Source: Glycomyces lechevalierae (lineage in GTDB: Bacteria; Actinomycetota; Actinomycetes; Mycobacteriales; Micromonosporaceae). Taken from it: a stretch of DNA of 64,000 nucleotides. The DNA lies in the NCBI RefSeq assembly GCF_027622945.1, contig NZ_JAPZVQ010000002.1, positions 203,850 through 267,849 on the forward strand. The letters run 5' to 3'. A program made the translations under genes and the position numbers. A model generated the notes under the pieces. It did not search any database. It was not told where the DNA came from and saw only the letters and a list, made by a program, of their open reading frames with translations. How positions within the stretch are numbered: position 1 is the first letter of the stretch; each line of letters opens with the position of its first letter. This document shows positions 33,408 to 42,566 of this stretch, piece by piece.

Positions 33408-34262
33408 ATGACGCAGATACCGATGTACCGCACCACGACAGCCACGATGCACCGGCCGCTCGACGCGCCGCTGAACGACGCGGGCGACATGCCCGGGGAC
33501 CTGCTCATGCGCTTCGAGGCCGCCTTCGAGGCGGACTTCAGCCAGGTGGCCACGGGCCGCACCGCGGCCTGGATCCACGGCTTCGACGTCCTGCCACCGG
33601 GAGCCGACCAGCGCGAGTGGCCGGTCGAGAGTTCACCTGATCCGCCGCTGGCGGACATCACGGTGATCGACGGCCTGCCGGTGACGCGCTTGGCGCGCAC
33701 CCTGGTCGACTGCGCGGCCGACCTGCCGCGACTGGAGGCCGTGGCCGCCGCCGACCAGATCCTGCGGGCCGGCATCGACGCGGGCAGCCTTGCCGCCGCG
33801 CTCGAACCGGTCCACGGCGAGCGGCTGCGCCGCGCCAACGCGACACTCCTCGCGGCCGATCCGCGGTCGGAGTCGCCGATGGAGTCCTGGACGCGCTGCC
33901 TCATCGGCGACGCCGGGCTCCCGGCGCCGGTCCCGCAACTGCGGGTGCGCACGCCGAACGGGCGCTCCAAATTCCTCGACCTCGGTTGGGAGCATTGGCA
34001 GGTCGGGGTCGAGTACGACGGCATGGGCACCCATCTCGGCCTCGCCTCAGAGACCGCCGACCGCCGCCGCCACCAGGCGCTGCGGAACCTCGGCTGGGAG
34101 ATCCTGGTCCTCACCGCCTCGGATGTGATGGAGCATCCGCGCCCCTGGCTGGTCAAGCTCCGCGAGATCCTCCTCGACCACGGCTGGGACCCGGACCCGA
34201 ACGAACTCCGCGACGTCAACGAGCGCATCGAGGCGGTGAACCTGGCAGTGAGCCGAGCCTGA
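33408..34262 (+). CDS. DUF559-like endonuclease-domain protein
   Basis: 284 residues from the ATG at 33408. The first half is the helical/winged part often seen in this family (LPVTRLARTLVDCAADLPRLEAV). The C-terminal half has FLDLGWEHWQVGVEYDGMGTH, then RRRHQALRNLGWEILVLTASDV, typical of the DUF559/Vsr-like restriction-endonuclease fold. The catalytic acidic residues would be in the DLGW and EYDG segments. These proteins are often annotated beside AbiEi-type antitoxin names, but a partner is not present. Function unproven. Confidence 0.75.
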   Translation: MTQIPMYRTTTATMHRPLDAPLNDAGDMPGDLLMRFEAAFEADFSQVATGRTAAWIHGFDVLPPGADQREWPVESSPDPPLADITVIDGLPVTRLARTLVDCAADLPRLEAVAAADQILRAGIDAGSLAAALEPVHGERLRRANATLLAADPRSESPMESWTRCLIGDAGLPAPVPQLRVRTPNGRSKFLDLGWEHWQVGVEYDGMGTHLGLASETADRRRHQALRNLGWEILVLTASDVMEHPRPWLVKLREILLDHGWDPDPNELRDVNERIEAVNLAVSRA

Positions 34263-34660
34263 TCACCTCCACGACCGGCGGGCAGGAAGGCGCCTCCCGC
34301 CCGCCGGCCGAATCGAAACCGAAGCGGGACAACCGAGCTCGAGACGCCTCGGGCACGATGTGGCAGCAGCAGACGACCGTCAGGGCCGGCACGGCGCGAT
34401 CCCGCCGGTGGCGATCACCGGGTTCGTGATGGCGATCGCGGGGCGCGCGGTCCTGACCCCCGTGGGCGCAAGGCGGGTGGCGAGGGCGGGCTGGGCGGTG
34501 CCGAGCGGGTGGGAGGGTGAGGGAGAGGTGGGGTGGGGGTGGGGGGGGAGGGCCCCCGGACCCCGGGCCCTGGATCTCACGGATTGCAATCGCGGACCGG
34601 CCACGGGGCGGAGTCGGGCTAGGATCGGTGCGAGCATCGTTCGAATCGGCAGGAGCGGCA
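34263..34660. other. intergenic, with a G-rich tract at 34508-34562
   Basis: 398 bases without a convincing gene. A run of G-tracts (about 34508-34562) on the plus strand could form a quadruplex. A candidate ribosome site AGGAG precedes the next gene at 34651-34655. Confidence 0.5.
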
Positions 34661-35098
34661 GTGGCGGAAGGGTCCTTCACCGGGTTCGCGCGCCCCGCCG
34701 TACCCACCCCGCAGGAGATCCGCGACTGGGCGCTCGACCCCTACTCGACCGCCCCCGAAGGCCGCCAGTGGGACCTCACCCAGGCCACCGACGAACTCGT
34801 CGACACCTGGCTCGACCTCGCCGCCGACGCGACCTGCCCGAAGCGCTCCTTCGCGCTCCACGTGCTCTACATCTACGCCGGCGACGCCGTGCGCACCAAC
34901 TTCCGCGTCCACGCCCGCAAACGCGTCGACCGCCTCCTCGAGAAGGCGGTCGGCTGCGGCGACCAGTACGTTGAACTCTGGGCCGCCAACACCAAAGCGC
35001 TCATCCGCCAGCCGGACCTGTTCGACTACCACGAATGGTGCAACGGCGGGCTGGTGCGCAGGCCCCGGCGACTCAACCCCGGTCCGACGAGAAAGTAA
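34661..35098 (+). CDS. hypothetical protein, 145 aa
   Basis: 145 residues from a GTG at 34661 with AGGAG six bases upstream. Alpha-helical with LVDTWLDLAADATCPKRSFALHVLYIYAGDAVRTNF and a basic end. The layout (a ~100-residue helical bundle with Cys) recalls small actinomycete proteins of unknown function. No motif was recognised. Confidence 0.7.
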   Translation: MAEGSFTGFARPAVPTPQEIRDWALDPYSTAPEGRQWDLTQATDELVDTWLDLAADATCPKRSFALHVLYIYAGDAVRTNFRVHARKRVDRLLEKAVGCGDQYVELWAANTKALIRQPDLFDYHEWCNGGLVRRPRRLNPGPTRK

Positions 35099-35137
35099 GC
35101 GCCCGATGACGTCAAAGACGAAGCCTGCGAGCCACCG

Positions 35138-35725
35138 ATGACGCACGACCCGAACATGCGCGTCTCCAACGCCGAACGCGAAGCGATCATCGCCAAGCTC
35201 CACGCCGCCACCGAGGAAGGCCGCCTCGACCTCGACGAGTTCGCCGACCGCTCCCGCCAGGCCTACGAGGCCCGCACCTACGGCGAGGTCGAGCGCCTCC
35301 TCGCCGACCTGCCCGACAACCAAGCCCTCGCCGTCCCCACCGCCAAGCGCCCCGTCCCCGCGGGCCCCGCCGAGCTGCGCCTCAAGCCGACCGGCTCGTC
35401 CGTGAAGCGCGACGGCGACTGGGTCGTCCCGCCGAAGGTCATCATCAACGCCACCGGCTCCTCGGTGAAGCTCGACTGCCGCCACGCGGTGATCCACACC
35501 GACACCGTCGACCTCGACGTGAAACTCCTCGGCTCCTCCCTCACCGTCGTCCTCCCCGAAGGCGCGTACGCCGTGGACGACAACACCGAAGTCTTCGGCA
35601 GTTCCGTGAAGAACCGCGCCACCTACAAAGGAGGCACGGCAATCCGCTTCTCGGTCTCCGGCAAGGCGACGGGCAGTTCCGTGCAGTTCCGCCACGAGCG
35701 CCGATTCCTCTGGTGGCGCTGGTGA
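35138..35725 (+). CDS. DUF1707 protein with beta-helical C-terminal domain
   Basis: 195 residues. The N-terminal DUF1707/SHOCT-like helix hairpin (RVSNAEREAIIAKLHAATEEGRLDLDEF) is followed by repeating GSSVK-type strand units (about residues 90-190), typical of the beta-solenoid of cell-wall-active-antibiotic response proteins. No TM segment is seen. DUF1707 occurs with envelope-stress proteins. A second DUF1707 gene lies at 54292-54735. Confidence 0.85.
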   Translation: MTHDPNMRVSNAEREAIIAKLHAATEEGRLDLDEFADRSRQAYEARTYGEVERLLADLPDNQALAVPTAKRPVPAGPAELRLKPTGSSVKRDGDWVVPPKVIINATGSSVKLDCRHAVIHTDTVDLDVKLLGSSLTVVLPEGAYAVDDNTEVFGSSVKNRATYKGGTAIRFSVSGKATGSSVQFRHERRFLWWRW

Positions 35726-35954
35726 TCGCACCTGCCGCAATGCCTGGAATTCACTGAATATCCACTCGCTGGAACGTCCTTTGTAACGGGCGCATAACAG
35801 TCATGCCTGATCCCGGCAATCTCCTCATATGAGGGTTTACAGCGAACGAGCCTCGCAATAGGCTCGTTTCCGTGCGCCGCGGCGCGGGGCGGTCCGCCGT
35901 CCCCGCCGGAGCACTCACCCACGGCGCACGTCCCCCTTGAGAGGAGCTCAACGC

Positions 35955-38900
35955 ATGGGATCTCCGTCCCTCCGTAGGCGAAGTCGCGCATCGACGCGCG
36001 CCCGAGCCAGAACCAGAGCCGTACTGGCGGCCGCGGCCGTCCCGCTGGTGGCCGTCGCGCTCACCACCGCCGCCGCACCGGTCTCGGCCGAGCCCGCCGC
36101 GCTCCCCGAGGTCACGCCCGAATACTTCAAAGAGGCCGCGGCGCTGCCGGTCGACTACAAGGACGGCAACTACATCGTCCAACTCGCCGCCGACCCGATC
36201 GCCACCTACGAGGCCACCGCGCCCGCCGAGGGCGAGACGATCGACTTCGGGGCCTCCGCGGTCCAGGACTACCGCGAGACCCTCGCCGACGAGCGCGAAG
36301 CGGTCATCGCCGAATACGACGTGGACGCGACCGCCGAGTACGACACCGTCCTCAACGGCTTCGCCGCGAACCTCACCGCCGCCGAAGCCGAAGAACTGGC
36401 CGCCAGCGACGAGGTCGCCGCGGTCGTCCCCGAAACGATCTACCAGCCGACCGGCGCCGTCGACACCTCCGGCTTCCTCGGCCTCTCCGGGGGCAACGGC
36501 TCCTGGGAAGAAGAGTTCGGCGGCCCGAAGGACGCCGGCGAAGGCGTCATCGTCGGCGTCCTCGACACCGGCATCTGGCCCGAGAACCCGGCCCTCGCCC
36601 CGCTCTCCGAGCCGCGCCCCGACCAGGACGTCATCGACGCCAAGTGGAACGGCGAGTGCGTCACCGGCGTCGACGAGGACCCCGCCAACAACGTCGAGTG
36701 CAACAACAAGCTCATCGGCGCCCGGTACTTCGACACCTGGGGCTACGCCGAGGACGGCTTCGCCTCGCCCCGCGACCAGGACGGGCACGGCACCCACACC
36801 GCCACGACCGCCGCGGGCAACTACAAGACCAGGGTCGAGATCGACGGCGAGAAGATCGGCACGTTCTCGGGCATGGCCCCCGCCGCCCGCGTCGCCGCTT
36901 ACAAGGTCTGCTGGGGCGGCTGCCCCGGCGCCGACCTCGTCGCCGGCATCGAAGCGGCCGTGAACGACGGCGTCGACGTCATCAACTTCTCCATCGGCTC
37001 CACCGGCACCCCCGAGTTCGTCGACTCCGTGTCGCTCGCGTTCTTCAACGCGGCCGCCGCGGGCGTCTTCGTGGCGGCCAGCGCCGGCAACGACGGACCC
37101 ACCTCTACTGTGGACCACCAGGAGCCGTGGGTGACCACGGTCGCGGCGTCGACGCACGACCAGACGTTCCGCACCGAGGTCGAGTTCGGCCGCGAGGAGA
37201 TCCCCGCGGCCGCTCTGGTCGGCGAGGCCAAGTGGTACGTGAAGAACGCGGTCGACGCGGCGTACGACGGGACCGACCCGGAGGCGGCGGCCCGCTGCGA
37301 CGCGGGCACGCTGGACCCGGCGAAGGCCGAGGGCTTCGCGATCGTCTGCGTGCGCGGGAACCTGTTCAGCGCCAACGCCGATCAGGTGCACGCCGCCGGC
37401 GGCGTGGCCCTGATCGTGCGCGACCAGTACGAGCGCGGTCCGGCCGCGACGGTCACGTCGCAGGCGGTGCCCGTGGTGCACGTGAACTACGAGGACGGCC
37501 TGGCCCTCGCGGAGTGGGTGGACTCGAAGTCGAACCCGCGCATCGAGGTCGAGACGTCTGAGCTGGACTACCAGAACGCGCCGAGCATGGCGGCGTTCTC
37601 GTCGAACGGTCCGGCGCTGGCGGCGGAGCAGAACCTGCTGAAGCCGGACATCACGGCTCCGGGCGTGGAGATCCTGGCGGGCATCACGCCGTTCAACCAC
37701 GCGGGGAACGACTTCGCGTCGAACCAGGGCACGTCGATGTCGAGCCCGCACATCGCGGGTCTGGCGGCGCTGCTGAAGTCGGCGCACCCGGAGTGGTCGC
37801 CGATGGCGGTCAAGTCGGCGATCATGACGACGGCGTACCAGACGGACCAGGACGGGGACCCGATCCAGCGCGGCGGCGCGGACGCGACGCCGTTCGACTA
37901 CGGGGCCGGTCACGTCGACGGCCAGGCGATGTTCGATCCGGGCCTGGTCTACGAGTCGAACCCGACCGAGTGGATCCAGTACATCTGCGGCACGCCTGAG
38001 GCGTCGAAGGTGCAGTCGTACTGCGACGCGCTGGGTGCGATCGACCCGTCGCAGCTCAACTACCCGTCGATCACGGTGGCGGAGCTGACCGGTTCGTACC
38101 AGGTGACGCGCACGGTGACGAACGTGTCGGAGAAGAAGAGCACCTACAAGGCCGAGATCACGGCTCCGGCGGGCTTCGAGGTGTCTTCGGACGTCACGAA
38201 GTTCACGCTGAAGCCGGGCGAGTCGGCGACGTACACGTTGACGATCACGCGCACTGACGCGGCGTTCGACGAGTGGGCGTTCGGTGATGTCACGTGGGTG
38301 GAGAAGAAGGGCACCCGGACGGTGCACGAGGTGCGTTCGCCGATCGTGGTCAAGCCGGTGCAGCTGGCGGCCGCGGACGAGGCGAGCTTCACGGGCGCTT
38401 CGGGTTCGGCGACGCTGTCGGGCACGTCGGGCTTCGACGGTTCGCTGGGGGCTTCGGTGTCGGGTCTCGTCGCGTCTGAGGTGAAGACGGCTTCGCTGTC
38501 GGACCCGGACTCGTCGACGTTCCCGTCGGAGGCGCCGGTGGAGAGCTCGCACGCGGTGTCGTACGAGTTCACGACGCCGGAGGACGCGGCGCTGGTGCGC
38601 TTCTCCACTTTCGATGCGGATCACCCGGCGGGTACGGACCTGGACCTGTTCGTGTACACGAAGGACGCTGACGGCACGTTGACGCTCGTGGGCAATTCGG
38701 CCTCGGGCGGTTCGAACGAGACGGTGTCGCTGCCTGGCGGCTACACCTTCGTGGTGTTCGTGGACGAGTGGGCCGGGCCTTCGCCGCTGGACGCGAAGCT
38801 CCACGCGTGGGTGGTCCCGGCCGCCGACGCGGGGAACCTCGCGGTGGATCCGGCTGAGCAGACGGTCGCCATGGGCGATGAGTACTCGGTGGGTCTGACG

Positions 38901-38999
38901 TGGTCGGGCCTGGCCGAGGGGCAGCGGTTCCTCGGCACGGTGAACTACGCCGCGGACGGCTCGGCGATCGATTCGACGATCGTGAGTATCGCTACCTGA
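35955..38999 (+). CDS. secreted S8-family subtilase with PA domain
   Basis: 1014 residues from the ATG at 35955 (GAGGAG site). Signal peptide (about 1-40), an I9-like inhibitor propeptide region, then the catalytic triad: D204 (VGVLDTGIWP), H278 (DGHGTHTATTAAG), S594 (GTSMSSPHIAGLAALLK). A protease-associated insert lies between H and S (about 400-500). The C-terminal part is Fn3-like and ends in a Pro/Gly-rich beta segment. This is the plant-subtilisin-like (cucumisin-type) layout. It should be an extracellular protease. Third-position base use shifts inside the gene (see findings). Confidence 0.95.
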   Translation: MGSPSLRRRSRASTRARARTRAVLAAAAVPLVAVALTTAAAPVSAEPAALPEVTPEYFKEAAALPVDYKDGNYIVQLAADPIATYEATAPAEGETIDFGASAVQDYRETLADEREAVIAEYDVDATAEYDTVLNGFAANLTAAEAEELAASDEVAAVVPETIYQPTGAVDTSGFLGLSGGNGSWEEEFGGPKDAGEGVIVGVLDTGIWPENPALAPLSEPRPDQDVIDAKWNGECVTGVDEDPANNVECNNKLIGARYFDTWGYAEDGFASPRDQDGHGTHTATTAAGNYKTRVEIDGEKIGTFSGMAPAARVAAYKVCWGGCPGADLVAGIEAAVNDGVDVINFSIGSTGTPEFVDSVSLAFFNAAAAGVFVAASAGNDGPTSTVDHQEPWVTTVAASTHDQTFRTEVEFGREEIPAAALVGEAKWYVKNAVDAAYDGTDPEAAARCDAGTLDPAKAEGFAIVCVRGNLFSANADQVHAAGGVALIVRDQYERGPAATVTSQAVPVVHVNYEDGLALAEWVDSKSNPRIEVETSELDYQNAPSMAAFSSNGPALAAEQNLLKPDITAPGVEILAGITPFNHAGNDFASNQGTSMSSPHIAGLAALLKSAHPEWSPMAVKSAIMTTAYQTDQDGDPIQRGGADATPFDYGAGHVDGQAMFDPGLVYESNPTEWIQYICGTPEASKVQSYCDALGAIDPSQLNYPSITVAELTGSYQVTRTVTNVSEKKSTYKAEITAPAGFEVSSDVTKFTLKPGESATYTLTITRTDAAFDEWAFGDVTWVEKKGTRTVHEVRSPIVVKPVQLAAADEASFTGASGSATLSGTSGFDGSLGASVSGLVASEVKTASLSDPDSSTFPSEAPVESSHAVSYEFTTPEDAALVRFSTFDADHPAGTDLDLFVYTKDADGTLTLVGNSASGGSNETVSLPGGYTFVVFVDEWAGPSPLDAKLHAWVVPAADAGNLAVDPAEQTVAMGDEYSVGLTWSGLAEGQRFLGTVNYAADGSAIDSTIVSIAT

Positions 39000-39096
39000 T
39001 CGGTTGAGCCGCAGGGCTTGACGTGATCGAAGCGCCCGTCGTGGCGGCCGGGGCCGGAAGGCCTTTGGTCCGCTGCGGCGGGCGTTTCGCGTTCTA

Positions 39097-39202
39097 CCGT
39101 CCACAAGCCCCCACCCACCCGAGGGGTCCGGGGTCCGGGGTCCGGGGTCGATGGTTGCGCCCGGGTCCGACAGGAATCGGCCGCGAGCGCCTGGTCGGCT
39201 CG
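39097..39202 (+). repeat. dispersed repeat, copy A (upstream of arabinanase)
   Basis: A 23-base block at 39097-39119 (CCGTCCACAAGCCCCCACCC...) matches 40564-40586 at 22 of 23 positions. A second related block (CCGACAGGAATCGG) follows near 39168, as CCGACAAGAACCGG does in copy B. A short tandem of GGGGTCC units lies between (39123-39150). Confidence 0.7.
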
Positions 39203-39229
39203 AAGTTCACCCGAACGGTTGACCTCGTT

Positions 39230-39251
39230 TCAATGTTCCCGTTAACATTGA
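39230..39251 (+). promoter_or_regulatory. candidate repressor operator over the arabinanase promoter
   Basis: Perfect 8-bp arms TCAATGTT (39230-39237) and AACATTGA (39244-39251) six bases apart, just after a -35-like TTGACC (39219-39224). The placement fits a repressor site of LacI/GntR type over the start of transcription of the downstream gene. Confidence 0.5.
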
Positions 39252-39290
39252 GTCGTTTCAATCCTTCGATTCAGGACAAGGCGGTCTTCC

Positions 39291-40349
39291 ATGCAACGGA
39301 AGCGCACCACCCTCATAGCCGCGACCGGCGCGGTCGGCCTCGCCGCCGCGGCGCTCGCGATCATCGCTCCCTCGGCGCTCGCCGAACCCGGCGGCGGCCA
39401 CGCGTACGGCCACGACCGGCAGGACTGCGCTCTCGAGGCGCCTGGCACGCTCGGCGGCGATCTTGGCGCGCACGACCCGGGCCTGTTCGCGCCGTGCACC
39501 GACGGCGAGCCCTGGTACGTGTTCGCCACCGGCTGGGGCCCGCTCGGGGACGGCAACGTCACCATCCGCTCCTCCACCGACGACGGCGCGACCTGGAACT
39601 ACGTCGACACCGTGTGGGACGCGAAGCCCCAGTGGCTCAAGGACGCCGTCCCCGGCGTCGACAACATCTGGGCGCCCGAGATCCACTTCGACGAGGCCCA
39701 GGACAAGTTCTACCTGTACTACTCCGCTTCCACGTTCGGCCAGCAGCGCTCGGTCATCGGCCTCGCCACGAACACCACGCTCGACCCGGCCGACGACGAC
39801 TACGAGTGGGTCGACGAAGGCCAGGTGTGGGAGTCGAACCAGGGCGACCCGTACAACGCGATCGACCCGACCATCCTCGAAGCCGGCGGCAAGCACTACA
39901 TGGCGTACGGCTCCTGGTGGCAGGGCATCTACATGCTCGAGCTCGACTGGCCCTCGGGCACAGTGAAGAGCGGCGCGACCCCGGCCCACATCGCCGGGCG
40001 CGGCGGCGCGGGCATCGAGGCGCCCGTGCTGACCGAGCACGGCGGGTACTACTACCTCTTCACCTCGTGGGACGTCTGCTGCGCGGGCGCGGACTCGACG
40101 TACAACATCCGCGTCGGCCGCTCCACCTCGCCGACGGGCCCGTTCGTCGACGCGAACGGCGTGGCCCTCACCGACGGCGGCGGCACGCTCGTCCTCGGCG
40201 CCCACGGCGACTACGTGGCCACAGGCGGGCAGTCGATCTCCAACGGCCTCATGGCGTACCACTCGTACCACGAGGACGGCCACTTCGACCTCGGCATCGA
40301 GAAGATCGAGTGGAACGCCCAGGGGTGGCCGGTCCTCGACGGGGTCTAG
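39291..40349 (+). CDS. secreted GH43-family endo-arabinanase-like glycosidase
   Basis: 352 residues with a signal peptide (about 1-30). GH43 five-bladed propeller motifs: HDPGLFAP (general base Asp), YNAIDPTILEAGG (pKa-modulating Asp) and AGIEAPVL (acid Glu). WAPEIH and WDVCCAG are typical of arabinan endo-1,5-alpha-L-arabinosidases. It would hydrolyse plant arabinan outside the cell. The length equals a single catalytic domain. Not in an operon; a palindromic operator precedes it. Confidence 0.9.
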   Translation: MQRKRTTLIAATGAVGLAAAALAIIAPSALAEPGGGHAYGHDRQDCALEAPGTLGGDLGAHDPGLFAPCTDGEPWYVFATGWGPLGDGNVTIRSSTDDGATWNYVDTVWDAKPQWLKDAVPGVDNIWAPEIHFDEAQDKFYLYYSASTFGQQRSVIGLATNTTLDPADDDYEWVDEGQVWESNQGDPYNAIDPTILEAGGKHYMAYGSWWQGIYMLELDWPSGTVKSGATPAHIAGRGGAGIEAPVLTEHGGYYYLFTSWDVCCAGADSTYNIRVGRSTSPTGPFVDANGVALTDGGGTLVLGAHGDYVATGGQSISNGLMAYHSYHEDGHFDLGIEKIEWNAQGWPVLDGV

Positions 40350-40468
40350 GCCGAGCGCGCGAACTCGACGGAGTCCGCGGCTGAGAGCTTGGACGTCGCC
40401 CAGGACAACGCAGGCGACCTGGACGGTCAGCGCTGCAAGAGCATCGTTGCGGCCCGCCCGGATCGGAC

Positions 40469-40557
40469 CGCACCGCATCACCGCATCGCATCGCATCGCA
40501 CTGCACTGCACTGCATCACCGCACTGCACTGCACCGCACCGCACCGCACCGCACCGC
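40469..40557 (+). repeat. pentanucleotide microsatellite (CGCAT/CTGCA/CCGCA)
   Basis: About 18 tandem 5-base units that grade from CGCAT through CTGCA to CCGCA. The drift along the array suggests slippage from one ancestral unit with local homogenisation. Non-coding. Confidence 0.85.
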
Positions 40558-40563
40558 GAATAG

Positions 40564-40671
40564 CCGTCCACAAACCCCCACCCACCACAAGAGGGGAAAG
40601 ATCGTCGGGCCCGGCCGCTCCAGCGTCACACCCGGCCCCGACAAGAACCGGCCCGAACACCGGCCGGCCCG
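40564..40671 (+). repeat. dispersed repeat, copy B (downstream of arabinanase)
   Basis: Partner of the block at 39097-39202, same orientation, so the arabinanase gene lies between direct repeats. Confidence 0.7.
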
Positions 40672-40698
40672 CGAGAATCCACTCGAAAGAGTGAACAG

Positions 40699-40733
40699 AG
40701 CGGGGCCGCGATCCATTGGATCGCGGCCCCGCT
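40699..40733 (-). terminator. strong terminator hairpin for 40747-42561
   Basis: Perfect 16-bp stem (40699-40714 / 40718-40733) with a 3-base loop, 13 bases after the stop of the minus-strand gene. Confidence 0.8.
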
Positions 40734-40746
40734 TTCGCTTGCGGCC

Positions 40747-42561
40747 CTATGCGTAAGGGTCGTCGTCGATGGCGCGGATGCCCCAGATCTCCTCGTCCTC
40801 CTCGAGCCAGTCCCGGTGCTCGCCCTCGGCCTGCTGCTCACCGCCCATGCCGCGGCCGCCGCCACCGCCCATGCCGCCCATCATGCCGCCGCCACCGCGG
40901 CCGCCGGCCGACATCGAGCCGGCGCCCCCTGCGCCGCCGCCCTCCAACGTGGAAGAAGCCGGACCGACAGGGAACGAACCGCCGCTGCCGAGGGTCGACC
41001 CGCCGCTGGCGAGACCACCGCTGACGCCACCCGGCGGCACCAGGCCGCCGCCTCCGCCGCCGCCCGCACCGCCCGTGTCGGGCGAGGGCGGTTCGGAGCC
41101 CGGCTGGAACCCGCCCGAGCCGGCGTCCAGGCCGCTGTAGGTGTCCCCGTACATGTCCGAGGCCTCCCGGAAGCTCGACGGGTTCGACGGCTTCGCCTCC
41201 GGCGTGAAGGTCCCCGCCGACTCCTCGGCGTTCTCCCACCGGTTGATGACGTCCTCGTTCGCGATCCGCGACCGCGACTCGTAGTCCTCCATGCCGTCGA
41301 CCATGTCGCCGCTGATCTCGTTGTTCGCGTCGGCCTGCGCCCACGCCGCCGCCTGCTCCCGCGTGGGCGGCGGCTTCTCGTGCTTGAACTTGTCCATGTA
41401 GTACTGGGTCTGGTTCTCGACGTAGTTGCGCGTCTCTCGCAGGTAGTCACTGTCGAAACCGCCGAGTTCCAGCAGCGAGCCGAGAAGCCCGCCCGAGTGC
41501 CCGCACCCGTCCGTCACATCGCATGAGCCGCTGCGGAACGGCGGCCGCACATGCACGAACGGGTCGGTGTACATCCGTTCGAGGTCCGAGATCCAGTACA
41601 GCGGCGCCGGATACGGCAGCTCCCCCGAGGCGCCGCCCTGCAGCCCGTAGAACTCGTCGGCCTTCTGCTCCAGCAGCCCGACCGCGCCGGAGGAGAGGTC
41701 GCCGATGTCGTCGCAGACCGACGCGCAGTTCGCCATCACCACCTCGACCTGCTCGGCGAACGCGTCGAAGTCGTCGCCCTGCCAGTGCTCCGAGAGGTCC
41801 CGCAGGCCCGCCTTGAGCATCGGGGCGATCCCGGTCGTCGGGTCGGTGTCGAAGCCGTCCTTGAACTCCTGCCAGCGCGTGCTGATCGCCCTGAGCGCGT
41901 AGTTGTCCGGGTTGTCCGGGCGCACTTGGGAGACGAGCGACTGGATGGCGTCCTGGCTCGGCGCGGCCGTGCCGGCGGTGACGACGGTCAGGTTGTTGAC
42001 CTGGCCGGCCTCGGGGATCGCGGAGACGAGCTTGATCCAGGCGGCCTCGGCCGGGTTCACACGGTTCTCGCAGGTCGTGTGCGGGCAGGGGGCGCCTGAA
42101 AGGAAGAGGGCTTCGGCGTCCATGCGCTGGTACTCGAACTCGGCGGAGTTGTCGGGGGCGGCGCCGCCCTCCCACTCCTCGCGTTCGTAGGACTGCCGGC
42201 CCTGGTGGTCCCGGTCCTCGTCGTCCTCGTGGTCCTTGCCCTCTTCTTGGTCTTCCTCTTCGTCGTCTTCCTCGTCCTCGTCCTCGTCGTCTTCCTCGTC
42301 TTCGTCGTCCGGGTCGTCGTCCTCTTCGTCCTCGTCCTCGGAGTCGCCGTCTTCGTCCTCTGGGGACTCCTCGTCGGCGTCCTCTTCGGCCGCGTCGGGG
42401 TCGACCGGGTCGTCGCCGTCCTCGGGGGCCGGCGTGGTCTCCGATTCGGCCCGGTCGGGGTCGAGGGCGCCGTCCGGGTCGAGCTCGTCGTCGTAGTTCG
42501 GCGCGTCGCCGAGGTCCGGGTCCTGCGGCTGGGTCTGGTTCTGCTGCTGGGTGTCGGACAT
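40747..42561 (-). CDS. large ESX-associated protein with acidic tract (paralogue of 56-1630)
   Basis: 604 residues. The N-terminal ~150 residues contain a very long Asp/Glu tract (about residues 60-125, few other residues), then Cys pairs (CPHTTCENR, CDVTDGC), a helical domain with HWQGDDFDAFAEQV and a C-terminal Gly/Ser/Pro-rich part ending DDDPYA. The domain order and end match 56-1630. The acidic tract is absent there and is encoded by a GTC/CTC-type repeat run at 42205-42400. Role unknown; a secreted or surface function is inferred from the shared context. Confidence 0.85.
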   Translation of the reverse strand: MSDTQQQNQTQPQDPDLGDAPNYDDELDPDGALDPDRAESETTPAPEDGDDPVDPDAAEEDADEESPEDEDGDSEDEDEEDDDPDDEDEEDDEDEDEEDDEEEDQEEGKDHEDDEDRDHQGRQSYEREEWEGGAAPDNSAEFEYQRMDAEALFLSGAPCPHTTCENRVNPAEAAWIKLVSAIPEAGQVNNLTVVTAGTAAPSQDAIQSLVSQVRPDNPDNYALRAISTRWQEFKDGFDTDPTTGIAPMLKAGLRDLSEHWQGDDFDAFAEQVEVVMANCASVCDDIGDLSSGAVGLLEQKADEFYGLQGGASGELPYPAPLYWISDLERMYTDPFVHVRPPFRSGSCDVTDGCGHSGGLLGSLLELGGFDSDYLRETRNYVENQTQYYMDKFKHEKPPPTREQAAAWAQADANNEISGDMVDGMEDYESRSRIANEDVINRWENAEESAGTFTPEAKPSNPSSFREASDMYGDTYSGLDAGSGGFQPGSEPPSPDTGGAGGGGGGGLVPPGGVSGGLASGGSTLGSGGSFPVGPASSTLEGGGAGGAGSMSAGGRGGGGMMGGMGGGGGRGMGGEQQAEGEHRDWLEEDEEIWGIRAIDDDPYA

Positions 42562-42566
42562 GGCGC

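Larger units (their letters stand above)
40350..40746. other. intergenic region with pentanucleotide array and repeat copy B
   Basis: 397 bases without a gene, holding a pentanucleotide array (40469-40557), repeat copy B (40564-40671) and a strong terminator (40699-40733). Confidence 0.7.

Noticed and set aside
40469..40557. CRISPR array
   Set aside because: Units are 5 bases with no spacers and no cas genes are present.
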